From: Watersipora subatra
Taxonomy: Eukaryota > Bryozoa > Gymnolaemata > Cheilostomatida > Watersiporidae
DNA length: 64,000 bases
Reading direction: 5' to 3'
NCBI RefSeq assembly: GCF_963576615.1
Contig: NC_088709.1
Location: 76,366,538 to 76,430,537, forward strand
In this document: positions 23,274 to 34,151 of the stretch, one piece after another
How the letters are laid out: each line of letters opens with the position of its first letter
How positions within the stretch are numbered: position 1 is the first letter of the stretch
The notes under the pieces: generated by a model
What the model was told of the DNA's origin: nothing
What the model saw: the letters and a program-made list of their open reading frames with translations, nothing else
Database searches by the model: none
Program-made: the position numbers and the translations under genes

Positions 23274-23935
23274 ATGAAGACTTTTGTAATCGGTAATTCT
23301 ATTGTTCGACGATTGTTGGATCCTGAATGGGAGATAGTCAGCCTAAATGGAGCAGACTGGTATGATTTAATAACTTATGTATTCGAACAGAGTGGTCGAT
23401 TCAAAAACTTTATTGTGTACATACATATTGGACGTGTACGTTTTTCGGAACTGGTTGAGAAATTTGGGCATACAGAGAGCCATATGAGGAGTCGTAGGAT
23501 TCTATCGGCTGTGACATCAATATTTGAAGATTGGGTGCATTACTTTACACCCTAAAGGATACATCCTTTGATTTGCACAATATATCTCATGTGTTTCACA
23601 CATTACAATAGACATCGGGGAGTCATCTTAAATTCTATATTGAGAAATTTTTGTCATACCTTAACAAGAAAGATTAAGGGTGTATGTTGGTGGTAGAAAA
23701 CCGGGACATTGTAGACTTTAATGAGTAACACTATGGTTACTCTTTACCTACACAGAAAAGTATATATACCAGATGATGTGGAAGGTATGTGTTTAGGGAT
23801 GAGTTTCTAATGGATGGTTTACATCCAAGCACTAGGATTAGAGATGATTGGAATATAGAAATACATCACCCTATTGAAATCAATCGACAAAAACTTGGTA
23901 GCCACACGCAAAATCGACGTATGTCGGCTTAATTG
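23274..23935 (+). pseudogene. gypsy-2 third ORF, SGNH-hydrolase-like
   Basis: An ATG follows the Pol stop codon directly (TAG|ATG). The first 93 residues are open (23274-23555) and start MKTFVIGNSIVRRLLDPEW, resembling block I of SGNH/GDSL hydrolases (the GDS serine block, here GNS). A central segment VYIHIGRVRFSEL sits where block III is expected but lacks the GxND residues. After stops, FLMDGLHPST (about 23807-23830) matches block V (DxxH). The order serine block, middle strand, D-G-L-H supports an SGNH-fold origin. Location between Pol and the 3' purine tract (AAGGAGGATG, about 24256) is the env-like position. Enzyme activity is not claimed. Confidence 0.5.
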
Positions 23936-24348
23936 ATGTGTAGGCATCAACAGTCTTCTGTGATTATAGTGTGTAGGCACTAATAAACTTGTATATAGGG
24001 TATATAGTTGTGTGTTACGATTCAAAAGAAAGAGAAAAAGAAAAAAGAGAGAGAAATAATGCAGGGTTGTATTTGTTTGTGTTTGTTATATGATATTGTT
24101 TGTCAGCGTGTTAATAGCAATAGCTAGTCAGTTTATAGTATATAGAACTTTTGCCTATCTGCACATAAAGACATAAGATACTGCTGCGGGTTATTTGTTT
24201 TGGTTTGTTGCAGGTGTGGTGGCACCTGTGGAGGAAGAAACAGCTTAGAAGGAGGATGTAGTATAGTCTATATGTTGCCAACTGGAAGTGGAGCCTCTTG
24301 TGACTGAGGATAGTCTCGCTCTCTTATGCGAGTGCTCATGCTGACTAG
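23936..24348 (+). other. gypsy-2 3' region and start of its 3' LTR
   Basis: A GAAAGAGAAAAAG-rich run lies near 24025-24055. AGAAGGAGGA followed by TGTAGTATAG (from about 24258) looks like a PPT and LTR start. The putative LTR is cut at 24348 by gypsy-3 and would resume at 29786. Confidence 0.4.
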
Positions 24349-24448
24349 TGTTTCCTGTTTGCATAATTACTGTAAGGTGTTAATGCAGAAATAAACCACG
24401 GCAGTCTGCCGGATACACGCCCTGAAACCTGATCAAGTTTCTGAAACA
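24349..24448 (+). repeat. gypsy-3 5' LTR
   Basis: Begins TGTTTCCTGTTTGC and ends TTTCTGAAACA. It contains GAAATAAACC, a likely poly(A) signal. Confidence 0.92.
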
Positions 24449-24499
24449 TGGTGGCAGCTTAGGTGATAATCCACTGCAATCGCCTTATGCGTCGTCAAT

Positions 24500-26750
24500 A
24501 TGGCAAGTTCGTTGCCTCCGCCAGCTGAGTTAGACCTCAAAGTACCCGATTTGGCCGCTACTTGGCGCCGATGGCGCCGGACATTCGAGAATTACTTGGT
24601 TGCTTTAGGGAAGGTTGGTAGCACTGAGAAAGACGAGGCTGGGAAAGTTGCTATTTTCTTGCACTGTGATGGTGAAGACGTACATGAAGTGTACACGCAG
24701 ACTATGTTCTTGGAGGAAGAGGAGAGTAAGAGTAAAGTCATAAACGATGTTCTAGCAAAATTTGAAACGTATTGTAACCCTAGTAAGAACAACATACAGT
24801 CAAACATGGATAACTCGAACTTCAAGGGACCGAGCAAAAGTGTTCGAATTATCAGAGCGTTCAAGTTATCAGAGCACTGTCACAAGTACATATATTTACT
24901 TATTTATTAGTAGATACATGTACATATACAAACTATAATATAAATCAAAAGCACAAATGGCTTGTTTCAAATTAAATGCTTCTAATGTAAAGTTTAAAAC
25001 GTTTTCATGAAAAAGTATAGAGATTTTTCTATCACTTGAGATTGGTTTGTTGTTTGAGGTGATGTTATTGCCAGGACGTTTTTCAGATTGACATTGGCAA
25101 AACTTGATCGTTGTTGAAATGCTCAAAAGAAAAGACATTTTTTTCTTTTGGGGTTTTACCCACGATCAATTTTGCCGTTTTTTCTTGAAGTTTATGCAGA
25201 TTACCTTACTTTACCTGGGATTCGTTAAGAGCAACACTCCGAGGCAGTTCAATTAGAAGTTTTACGAGGTTTTACGGTACATTCTATATCACTCACGCTT
25301 TTTTAATAGATACTTATTGAATGTACACACGTATTCTGTGTTTAGGTCAAACGATGAATAGTTTTTTGTAGCTCAGACAACGTATACGTTTAATTACAAC
25401 ATTTTTTAGGACGTTTTAAACATTCAACATTCCGACGTTGATTCAACACGGAATCAGCGTCGGAAAACAATTCATCATGGGTTAGCCGAGTCACGCACTC
25501 AAGGATTTTCGCCACGCACATACAAAACAACATGCGATTTTTGTTTTGTATGTGCGTGAAATTCTTGCGCGCGTGACCCGGCTAGCCCGTGCTATTCATC
25601 GTATCGCAGTATAAATCAAATTTCACCAAACTTTTAGAAAAGTCGTTGACAAAAATATTTTGCCGATGGTGGTAATAACGACGCTTATGAGTTACGAAAA
25701 GATGAAGTTTACCTCTATGGCTTTGAATAAAGTGATTTTCTAAAGCGAAAACAACCGTTTCGGTAGCTGTTGGGCAAAAAAACAGTTCGAATTAACAGTG
25801 TTGAGTTCGAGTTATCTATAGCAATTTATCATTGCGTGGGAACGGACCAAAGGAAATGTTCGAATTAACCATGTGTTCGAGCTATCCGTGGACGAGTTAT
25901 CCATGTTTGACTGTATATTATAATAGAAGACAATTTTTTGAAGCTAAACAAAATGAGGGTGAATCATTTGATATTTTTTGGTTTAGGAGATATGCAGATT
26001 TTTGTGATTTTGGTAATCAATTAGAACTGAACACGAGAGATAGAATACTTTTTGGTATGCATGATTCTAGATTAGCTAAACGTTTGATGGAAAAGCCAGA
26101 CGATGAATTAACATTAGAGAATGTAGTAAAGTGGTGCAGCTCAGCTGAGTTGAGCAAAGCTAGTCGTATGTTAGAATCCACACATATTGCAGAGGCTACT
26201 GCAGCTCACCCCATTAAACCTGGTCAACCCCAACGGTTCAAACCTAAACGACAAGGTGACAAATATCAGAAATGTGGATACGCGAAGCATTCACAAGGTA
26301 AAACATGTCCAGCAAAAGAGAGTTCCTGTCACAAATGTGGTAAAGTTGGACACTTCCAAAGGTGCTGCAGGTCTAAGGCAGTTCAGGAAGTGGAAGAACC
26401 CGAGTTTGAGGCTGACGAACTCTTCTTTGCTTCTGTTGAAGATGAATCTAAATCTAGTCCGTGGTATGCAAAACTGAGAATTAACAACAGTGACATTACA
26501 TTCAAAATCGACTCCGGAGCAGATATGACGCTCATGACTGATGATACATACCAAAAGCTGCAGCCAGTGCCTGAACTGACACCTACCAAAGCTGTTCTCA
26601 ACAGTGTGTCTGGCACCATTGAGTGTAGAGGGACGTTCATGGCAAAAACCCTAACCAAGGGCAAACTGTATAAGTTCAAGGTTTATGTAGCAAAATGTAC
26701 TAACAATTTATTATCTAGAACCTTGTCTGAGATGATGCAGTTAGTAAAGT
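24500..26750 (+). pseudogene. gypsy-3 Gag and protease, MITE-interrupted
   Basis: The start ATG at 24500 opens MASSLPPPAELDLKVPDL, then WRRWRRTFENYLVALGK, a Ty3/gypsy capsid start. After the MITE (24797-25913) Gag resumes with FFEAKQNEGESFDIFWFRR and DRILFGMHDSRLAKRLME. Two Cys/His clusters follow: CQKCGYAKHSQGKTC-like sequence near 26270 and CHKCGKVGHFQRCC near 26330. Protease then shows FKIDSGADMTLM (about 26505-26540), with the D-S-G-A catalytic motif intact. A frameshift near 26765 separates it from RT. Gag, protease and zinc knuckles look otherwise sound. Confidence 0.88.
24797..25913. mobile_element. pogo/Tigger-like MITE, copy 1
   Basis: The ends are a perfect 20-bp inverted repeat, CAGTCAAACATGGATAACTC, flanked by TA on both sides (24795-24796 and 25914-25915). 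Length is 1117 bp with no transposase. Excluding the insert and one TA leaves the surrounding Gag frame continuous. The interior carries a near-perfect palindrome (about 25480-25580, CACGCACATACAAAACA and its complement). CAGT..GATAACTCGAA termini with TA duplication are typical of pogo/Tigger elements. A second, inverted copy is at 30671-31791. Confidence 0.88.
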
Positions 26751-26759
26751 TGAACATTC

Positions 26760-29479
26760 ATGAGGTGCGCGGGCAAAGGGATCAACATGAAAGGTTGCAT
26801 GAAAGGGTCGGCTGTGAAAATCCGGCTAAAACCAGGAGTGAAACCGTTTAAAGTGACAACTGCTCGCAGGATACCCATACCATTGATGGAGGCTGTGCAT
26901 GAAGAATTGCAAAGAATGCAGCAAATTGGTGTCATTGAGCGAGTAACAGAACCCACTGATTGGTGCTCACCTATAGCGGTTGTACCAAAAGAAACCAGAC
27001 AAGGTCGAGAGAAGGTCAGAATATGCGTTGATCTCAGAGAGCTTAACAGAGCCATCAAGCAGGAGCACTATACTCCCCCTACTGTAGATGACATTATAAC
27101 AAAAATGGAAGGAGGTAAAGTGTTCTCTAGTTTGGATGCAGCCTCAGGCTACTATCAGATGAGACTGGATGGTGAAAGTCAGTGGCTTACTACATTTATT
27201 GGACCGAAAGGAAGATACTGTTTCACACGAGTCCCCTTTGGAATAAGCTCAGCCAGCGAGATATTCCAGGCCAAAATCAATGAATTCTTAGAAAGCATAG
27301 ATGGAGTGGTTGCCTATCAGGATGACATTATTGTCACAGAACGTGACCGGGAAGAACACAATCGGCGTTTGAATATTGTCCTTCGACGGCTGAGAGACAA
27401 TGGGGTGGAGCTAAATAAGGAGAAATGCATGTTTGGAGTGGAAAAATTGAAATTTCTGAGACATGTGTTCAGATCAGAGGGCATGAGCGTGGATAGTAGC
27501 AAAGTTGAAGCTATCATGAACATGAAGCCACCAGAAGATGTTACGGGGTTCAGATCGATGATTGGTATGATAAATTACTTGGGCAGATTCATCCCTAACC
27601 TTGCCAAAACCATGAGACCGATGTCAGACTTATTGAAATAGGATGTGGTATGGCAGTGGGCCCTGGAACAGCAAAGTGCCCTGAAAGAGGTATGAGAGCA
27701 ACTCCTAACAGCTCCTACTCTGGCATTTTACAGCCCAGATAAAGATACTACAGTAGCCGCTGATGCTAGCAGCTATGGACTTGGTGCCGTCATTCTACAG
27801 AAAGACAATGAAGGTAATGACAAACCTATCGCATTTGCATCTAGAGTCCTTACATCAGCAGAGTGCAGATACTCGCAGATAGAGAAGGAATGCTTGGCAA
27901 GTGTATGGGCATGTGAGAAGTTTGATCGGTACCTGCGGGGCTTGGACAGTTTTCATTTGGTAACAGACCACAAGCCACTGGTGCCTCTCTTCAATGGTTG
28001 TGATCTCAATGCTGTCCCTATTAGATGCCAGAGACTGTTAATGAGGCTTATGAGATACAATCCACAGGCACAGCATGTTCCTGGAAAGCGTCTGTTAATA
28101 GCTGACTGTTTATCACGACACCCAGTTCAAAGATGTGAGGATAAGAATGATAGGGAAGTAGACCACTATGTGGATGAACTGTTAGAAACTTCACCTGTGT
28201 CAGCATTGCTCATTGATAGAATCAGAACGGCATCGGCAATTGAAGACACCATTGTACGGGCTATGAAATTTACTACTGAAGGATGGCCCAGGTATTTAAA
28301 GATGAATCTGAAGCGCTCATTGACTTTTACAGGAATAGAGCTCACCTATCTGTGGCAGACGGACTCTTACTGCATAATGCATGCATTGTAATTCCCACTG
28401 ATCTGAGAGAGGAGGTATTGCATGTGATTCACCAGGGCCACATGGGCGTAAACAAACGTAAGCTCAGAGCTGGCATAGCTGTTTGGTGGCTACAAATTAA
28501 CAAGGATATTGAAGGCAAGATAGCCAGATGTGAATTGTGTCAGAAAACTCAACCGGCTCAGGTAAACGAGCCTATCAAGCAAACCCCGTTGCCTGAGGGA
28601 CCATGGAGAGTTGTTGGAACTGACCTGCTAGTACACAATGAAATTACATATGTCGTCGTAACAGATTACTTCTCGAGATACATAGAACTGGTGCACCTGA
28701 CAGAGACCACAAGTGAAGCCCTAATTAACAGGCTTAAAGGAGTATTCTCTCGGTGGGGTGTGCCTGAAGAGATAGTCAATGACAATGGTCCACAGTATAG
28801 CAGCAAAGCCTTCCGCGAATTTGCTAACAAGTATGGTTTCGTGCACTTTACTTTGTCACCGAAATACCCTCAATCAAATGGACTAGCAGAGAGTAGTGTA
28901 AGGACTGTCAAACGCATATTAGATCAGGCGGATCCTTTACTAGCCCTCATGGTATATAGAGCCACTCCTATTGAGGCTACAGGTGTCTCGCCAGCTGAGC
29001 TCATGATTGGGCGTTCTATCAGAACTACAATGTCGTCGCTACCACAGAACATGATGCCACCCAATATGACAGAAGAGGATGTGCGTGAACGAGATGCCCA
29101 ATATAAGGAAAGGACAGCCAATAGATACAATCAAGGCTCTCGTCCGTTGCTTCCGCTAAACCCAGGTGATCAAGTTAGGAGAGATGACATTGAACAAACC
29201 TGGTCGGAGCCTTTGACAGTGACAGGAGAGGCTAATGACCCTCGTTCATACATTGTAGAGCGCCAGGAGGGCCAAAAGTATAGGCACAATAGAAGGCATT
29301 TGCAGTGGATACCAAAGGCAGATACTGATGATTTGACACCAGGAATTGATAATGATACAGGCAGCCAGGTTTTAGATTCACCTAGTATGGCAACGCTTGT
29401 AGTCGGCCCAAAGCCCCCACCAGTCACCCGTTATGGCCGCAAGGTCATAGCGCCCACTAGGTTGATAGAGAAAATGTAA
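26760..29479 (+). pseudogene. gypsy-3 Pol: RT, RNase H, integrase
   Basis: RT (26790-27640) shows KIRLKPGVKPFKVTTARRIP, CVDLRELNRAIKQE, LDAASGYYQMRLD, PFGISSASEIFQ, and YQDDI (the YxDD catalytic motif). A TAG lies at 27639-27641 and a TGA near 27693. RNase H shows AADASSYGLGAVILQ, AFASRVLTSAECRYSQIEKE and VTDHKPLVPL. A frameshift lies near 28290. Integrase follows with HQGHMGVNK and CELCQKT (HHCC site), VGTDLLVHN (D), VNDNGPQYSS (D) and NGLAESSVRTVK (E), so all three catalytic acidic residues are present. The tail NRRHLQWIPK and VTRYGRKVIAPTRL precedes the terminal TAA. Only about three point lesions separate it from an uninterrupted frame. Confidence 0.9.
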
Positions 29480-29680
29480 AGCAGCTTTTATTGGAAGGTT
29501 TTCCAAAATTTGGCACTGATCCTTGTTGTTTTTAGTTTTATGCTTTTAGTTTGTATTTTGCCATGTGCCTTATTTTCCTAATATGGACAATCAGTCTTAG
29601 GAACCTTGTTCCTTTATATCATATACTTTACAGTTATGTTTACAATATCTATATAGGTTATGGTTTTCAAAAGGGAAAGA

Positions 29681-29780
29681 TGTTTCCTGTTTGCATAATT
29701 ATTGTAAGGTGTTAATGCGGAAATAAACCACAACAGTCTGCCGGATACACGCCCTGAAACCTGATCAAGTTTCTGAAACA
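29681..29780 (+). repeat. gypsy-3 3' LTR
   Basis: It matches the 5' LTR except for four transitions and is followed by ACTAG. Confidence 0.92.
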
Positions 29781-29785
29781 ACTAG

Positions 29786-30668
29786 AAGTGTCCTCTGAAC
29801 TTAGATCTATACTTATTAAGGTAGTTATAGGCATATTTTACAATTTACTTTTATAAATCATTAATCTAGATACATCACCCTTACTACTCATTTTCCTACA
29901 AACAGGTCTAACCAGACCACTGTAAATATGTTCGTAGTTGTGAAATCACACAGAATACTTTGCATACGATTTTATTCTGCAGCACCCAGAACCATTACAC
30001 ATAGCATGCTCCTAACCTAAACATTGTAACACTCCTAACATAAAACTTGTAAGTAGGGGATGTTGACCTGACGACCTATAGCTAACCTTTGTGATTTAGT
30101 TAACCTTCAGGCAACTGACATCCTATTCTGACCACCAGAGATAAAAGAGGCTTCCGGTAGAAATCCATGACGATAACTGAAGCCGAATCTCGATCATCGC
30201 TCTAATCCGCAGCAACTGATTAAGTAATTTTAGATCAATCAATATTAGGTTTTTAAACTACCAGCTTATTTTTATTGAAAACCTAGAGAATAATTTGATC
30301 GAGCTAAATTATTATCTTGGTATACTGAAATTGCTAAGTAATCACCAACTGATTTAATAATTATATTTCCGCTGGTTCCAAGGTTGAGACGAACATGCAC
30401 CATCGGAAAGCTTTCAGTCGCTTAGCTGCTGCGACGTTGTTCGGATGCACATATTACACATGGTGCACACATTGTATAAAATGAATTCTTTTTAAAATGT
30501 CATGCAATTGACAACGTTGTTTTACACAGAAGCTCTGTATATTATACGTATCACACTATTAGCAATGAAACGCGGAGAGGCGTGTTCCCTTAGTGCATTT
30601 TGACAAAGTAAAAACGTCAGTTCCTAATCCTAGACTCTAGATGAGTAAACCAGTTAGGTATACATACG
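29786..30668. other. Post-gypsy-3 flank, LTR-like then unassigned
   Basis: 29850-29900 shares CATTAATCTAGATACATC and TTACTACTCATTTTC with the sequence before the copia insertion and is the probable end of the split gypsy-2 3' LTR. From about 29900 to 30668 I recognise nothing. Confidence 0.4.
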
Positions 30669-30670
30669 TA

Positions 30671-31791
30671 CAGTGAAACATGGATAACTCGCCCTCGGAT
30701 ATAGCGAACACATGGTTAACTCGACTGGATTTGCTTGGTCCGTTCCCACGCAATGATAAATGGCTCTATATAACTCGAATTCAACACTGTTATAACGAAC
30801 TGTTTTTTGCCCAACAGCTACCGAAACGGTTGCTATCGCTTTAGAAAATCACTTTATTCCAAGCCATAGAGGTAAACCTCAACATTTCGTAATTCATAAG
30901 CGTCGTTATTACCTCCATCGGCAAAATATTTTTGTCAACGACTGTTCTAAAGGTTTAGTGAAATTTGATTTATACTGCTATACGATGAATAGCGCGGACT
31001 GGCCCGGCCACGGGCGCAAGGATTTTCGCCACGCACATACAAAACAAAAATCGCATGTTGTTTTGTATGTGCGTGGCGAAAATCCTTGAGTGCGTGACCC
31101 GGCTAGCCCGTGACGAATATTTTTCCGAAGTTGATTCCGTGTTGAATCAACGTCGGAATGTTGAATGTTTAAAACGTCTTAAAATTTGTTTTTGTTAAAC
31201 GTATACGTTTTCTTAGCTAAAAAACTATTCATCGTTTGACCTAAACACAGAATACGTGTGTACATTCAATAAGTATCCATTCAAAAAGCGTGAGTGATAT
31301 ACAATGTACTGTTAAACCTCGTAAAACTTTTAATTGAACTGCCTCGGAGTGTTGCTCTTAACGAATCCCAGGCAAAGTAAGGTAATCTTTCCATAAACTT
31401 CAAGAAAGATCGGCAAAATTGATCGTGGGTAAAACGCTCAAAAGAAAAAGATGTCTTTTCTTTGAGCATTTCAGCAACGATCAAGTTTTGCCAATGTCAA
31501 TCTAAAAAACGTCCTGGCAATAACATCACCTCAAACAACAAACCAATCTCAAGTGATAGAAAAATCTCTATACTTTTTGATAAAAACGTTTTAAACTTTA
31601 CATTAGAAGCATTTAATTTGAAACAAGCCATTTGTGCTTTTGATTTATATTATAGTTTGTATATGTTCATGTATCTACTAATAAATAAGTGAATACATGG
31701 ACTTGTGACAGTGCTCTGATAACTTGAACACTCTGATAATTCGAACACTTTTGCTCGGTCCCTTGAAGGTTGAGTTATCCGAGTTTCACTG
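30671..31791. mobile_element. pogo/Tigger-like MITE, copy 2 (inverted)
   Basis: It is the same family as copy 1 in opposite orientation, 1121 bp. Ends read CAGTGAAACATGGATAACTC and, inward from the right, CAGTGAAACTCGGATAACTC, with TA at 30669-30670 and 31792-31793. The central palindrome (about 31018-31095) is conserved. An open frame at 31462-31692 is an incidental AT-rich frame also traceable in copy 1. Confidence 0.88.
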
Positions 31792-31886
31792 TATATTATC
31801 GCTGGATAACGTTCAGCTCTATGTTTACGTTTATTAAAAATGGTTGTTGGGTTTTAATCTCGAACATTGTTATCGACGTGGGGTTA

Positions 31887-33306
31887 CCCATAGAGCTATC
31901 TTCCCTAGAGTAATAATAGTGCCTTCAACAACACGAGCGTTTTCGGTGCCAACAAGAAGCGTTTAGGCCACGCCCCTTTTTTGTGCTAGTCAATCGTAGT
32001 GATTGACTAGATTAATAAGAATGGTTAGACAAGAATCATGAATTTCCACCGTTAAGATATTAATTAATGCTCATATTAAAGAAATGATGATTATAGTTTA
32101 TTACTCTAATATAATTATGCTGATTATTTAATAGCAATTCAATACCTACATGACTTGCAAAGGCACTGAATAGATAGTGTTAAGTAAGTGAGTTAATGCA
32201 ATCAGTTACTCATAGATAAGATAGATAGTCATACTGGGGTGGAATTACATTGGTGTGCTGGAAAACTACTCGACTGCCATCAACTGAAAGTATTGACATT
32301 GTATGGTGATAGAGTGATTCATTGACAGTTGACACCACTGTCCACAAACAGCCCTTGCATGTAATATTAGATTTCAATACATATCAATAAAATACATAGA
32401 CTAGCTTGAAGCAAAGATGTCCACTAGTTAGTGGACATCCTTGCTTGATGTAAGCAAGCAAAAAGTTTGAAAGTTAGACTAGCAAACGTCGTTATATGTT
32501 AAATAAAAATAAATTATACTTAATTATACTAAATTATAATTATATAAAAATAAAATAGACTTTTTATTACTTTATTAAATAATTTTGTATTGTAATTATA
32601 GCTAAACAGATTATATTTAGCCATTACTACTTGCTAATTATTTCACATTTAGATTTAAACACAGTTGCAGTTTCATTTTTTTTTCCTAATTTATTTCAAC
32701 AAAAAACTTCATTCATGATATGAAATTTAAAAGTTGTAGTTGTTTGAAAAATCTTGAAAACTTTTACAGTTGTTTTCTTTTTCCTCTTAATTCATTTGAA
32801 CTGCTTAAAAATATTTTCTCATGATATGAAGTTTAAAAGTTAGAATGGTAAATGTTATATAAAAATAAATTTTCTGTCCAAAGACTTTTTTATTACTCGG
32901 TCAACGCCGGGTAGTACAGCTCATAGTTGATTGCAGACGATTAGCTTCCCATCACACTAATGTAATACCATCCCAGTATGACTATCTATCTTATCTATGA
33001 GTAACTGATTGCATTAACTCTCTTACTCAACACTATCGATTCAGTGCCTTTGCAAGTCATGTAGGTATGAAATTGCTTTAAATAATAAGCATATATTAAA
33101 GTAATAAACTATAATCATCATTTCTTTAATATGAGCATTAATTTCTATCTTAACGGTGGAAATTCATGATCCTTGTCTCACCATTCTTATTAATCTAGTC
33201 AATCACTACGATTGACTAGCACAAAAAGGGGCGCGGCCTAAACGCTTCTTGTTGGCACCGGAAACACTAGTGTTGTTATGACTCGAAGGGGAGATAACTC
33301 TATGGG
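31887..33306. mobile_element. Foldback element with long inverted repeats
   Basis: Left arm (31887 to about 32255) and right arm (about 32940-33306) are imperfect inverted repeats of about 330-370 bp, starting CCCATAGAGCTATC and CCCATAGAGTTATC. GTTA stands at both edges (31883-31886 and 33307-33310), a likely 4-bp target duplication. The AT-rich centre (32260-32940) encodes nothing. The superfamily is not identified. Confidence 0.75.
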
Positions 33307-33310
33307 GTTA

Positions 33311-33795
33311 CCTATATTTTTCTCTATAGCTTGCAATTTATCGTCTCTTTTAAAAAAAAACAACTCCAAATCAATTGTAAAGGTTTTCGATAATATACTA
33401 CTTTTTCCGAGTTTTATAGGAAAAGATAATCAAGGTTACTGGTCAGGCAGTAAGAGCAACAAATGTTGGTATGCTAATACGATTAACGAATAGTGTAGCT
33501 GCCTGCTGGTGCAATTGCTTAGACTGTTGCTGCAACTGGCTAAATTGCTGGTGTGAAGGATTTGCTAGTGTGAGCGACTTGCTGATGCGCAATGGAATTA
33601 TTGCTGACACGAGATACTTGGAGATAGTCTCTTATGAAACGCTGTTGTTTTGTTTAGGTTTATGTGTGCATTGCTGATACAAGATACAACAGTGGCTTTA
33701 CATCGACTTGAATAGTTCAAGCACAATAACTAGAAGAAAAGTAAAGGTCTAGCTCACCTGATTATATATACGAAATCTAAACAGTAAGAATGTGG
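33311..33795. other. Unassigned
   Basis: A GCTGCTGGTGCAATTGCT-like low-complexity stretch lies at about 33495-33560. No gene is supported. Confidence 0.4.
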
Positions 33796-33796
33796 G

Positions 33797-33800
<4 letters not shown>

Positions 33801-33848
<48 letters not shown>
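33801..33848. repeat. (TA)n microsatellite at a Penelope-like end
   Basis: An uninterrupted TA run abuts the 3' end of the minus-strand Penelope-like copy. A matching TA run lies at 36003-36048 beyond the other copy. Confidence 0.9.
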
Positions 33849-33850
<2 letters not shown>

Positions 33851-33872
33851 TACAAAGATGAAAAAAGATTTT

Positions 33873-33950
33873 AGCAACAGTTTATTACTTAAAGTTTCAT
33901 GATGCAAAATGATGTTAAGTTTGCACCAATCTTCAGATAAAAAATTGCAT
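33873..33950 (-). ncRNA. Hammerhead ribozyme motif, minus copy, distal
   Basis: On the minus strand the core reads CTGAAGA (CTGATGA with one change), an 8-bp stem II (GGTGCAAA/TTTGCATC), GAAAC, a 5-base loop and GTA. The altered core may reduce cleavage. It is identical to the distal motif of the plus copy. Confidence 0.6.
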
Positions 33951-34030
33951 GACACAAACACAAAACCAAGAATACACTAAGAACAACCAAATGAAGAGTT
34001 ACCTGTATAAGTACAAAGACGGAAAAAGAT

Positions 34031-34089
34031 TTTAGCAACAGTTTATGACTAAAAGTTTCATACTGCATGCAGTAATCATCAGATGCTAA
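34031..34089 (-). ncRNA. Hammerhead ribozyme motif, minus copy, proximal
   Basis: The minus-strand sequence has a complete core: CTGATGA (34082-34076), stem II TACTG/CAGTA with loop CATG, GAAA, a minimal two-pair stem III closing TTTTA, and GTC as cleavage triplet. Stem I pairs TTAGC with GCTAA around an internal loop. It is the same sequence as 35703-35760 on the plus strand. Confidence 0.8.
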
Positions 34090-34151
34090 TGTGAAGTGCT
34101 TGTGTATAATACTTGGTCAAATCAAGTATAAAAGCCTAACTATTAAATTGG

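Larger units (their letters stand above)
24349..29780 (+). mobile_element. Complete Ty3/gypsy element with 100-bp LTRs
   Basis: Two 100-bp LTRs differ at four positions, all transitions, and have TGTTTC...GAAACA inverted ends. The target duplication ACTAG lies at 24344-24348 and 29781-29785. TGGTGGCAGCTTAGGTG directly after the 5' LTR is the expected primer-binding site. AAAAGGGAAAGA precedes the 3' LTR as polypurine tract. The domain order is Gag-PR-RT-RH-IN. A pogo-like MITE interrupts Gag. Few lesions are present, so it is the youngest of the gypsy copies here. Confidence 0.93.

Noticed and set aside
31462..31692. Open frame also found in inverted form near 24896-25138
   Set aside because: Both lie inside the two pogo-like MITE copies and merely reflect shared AT-rich sequence. 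No transposase motif is present.
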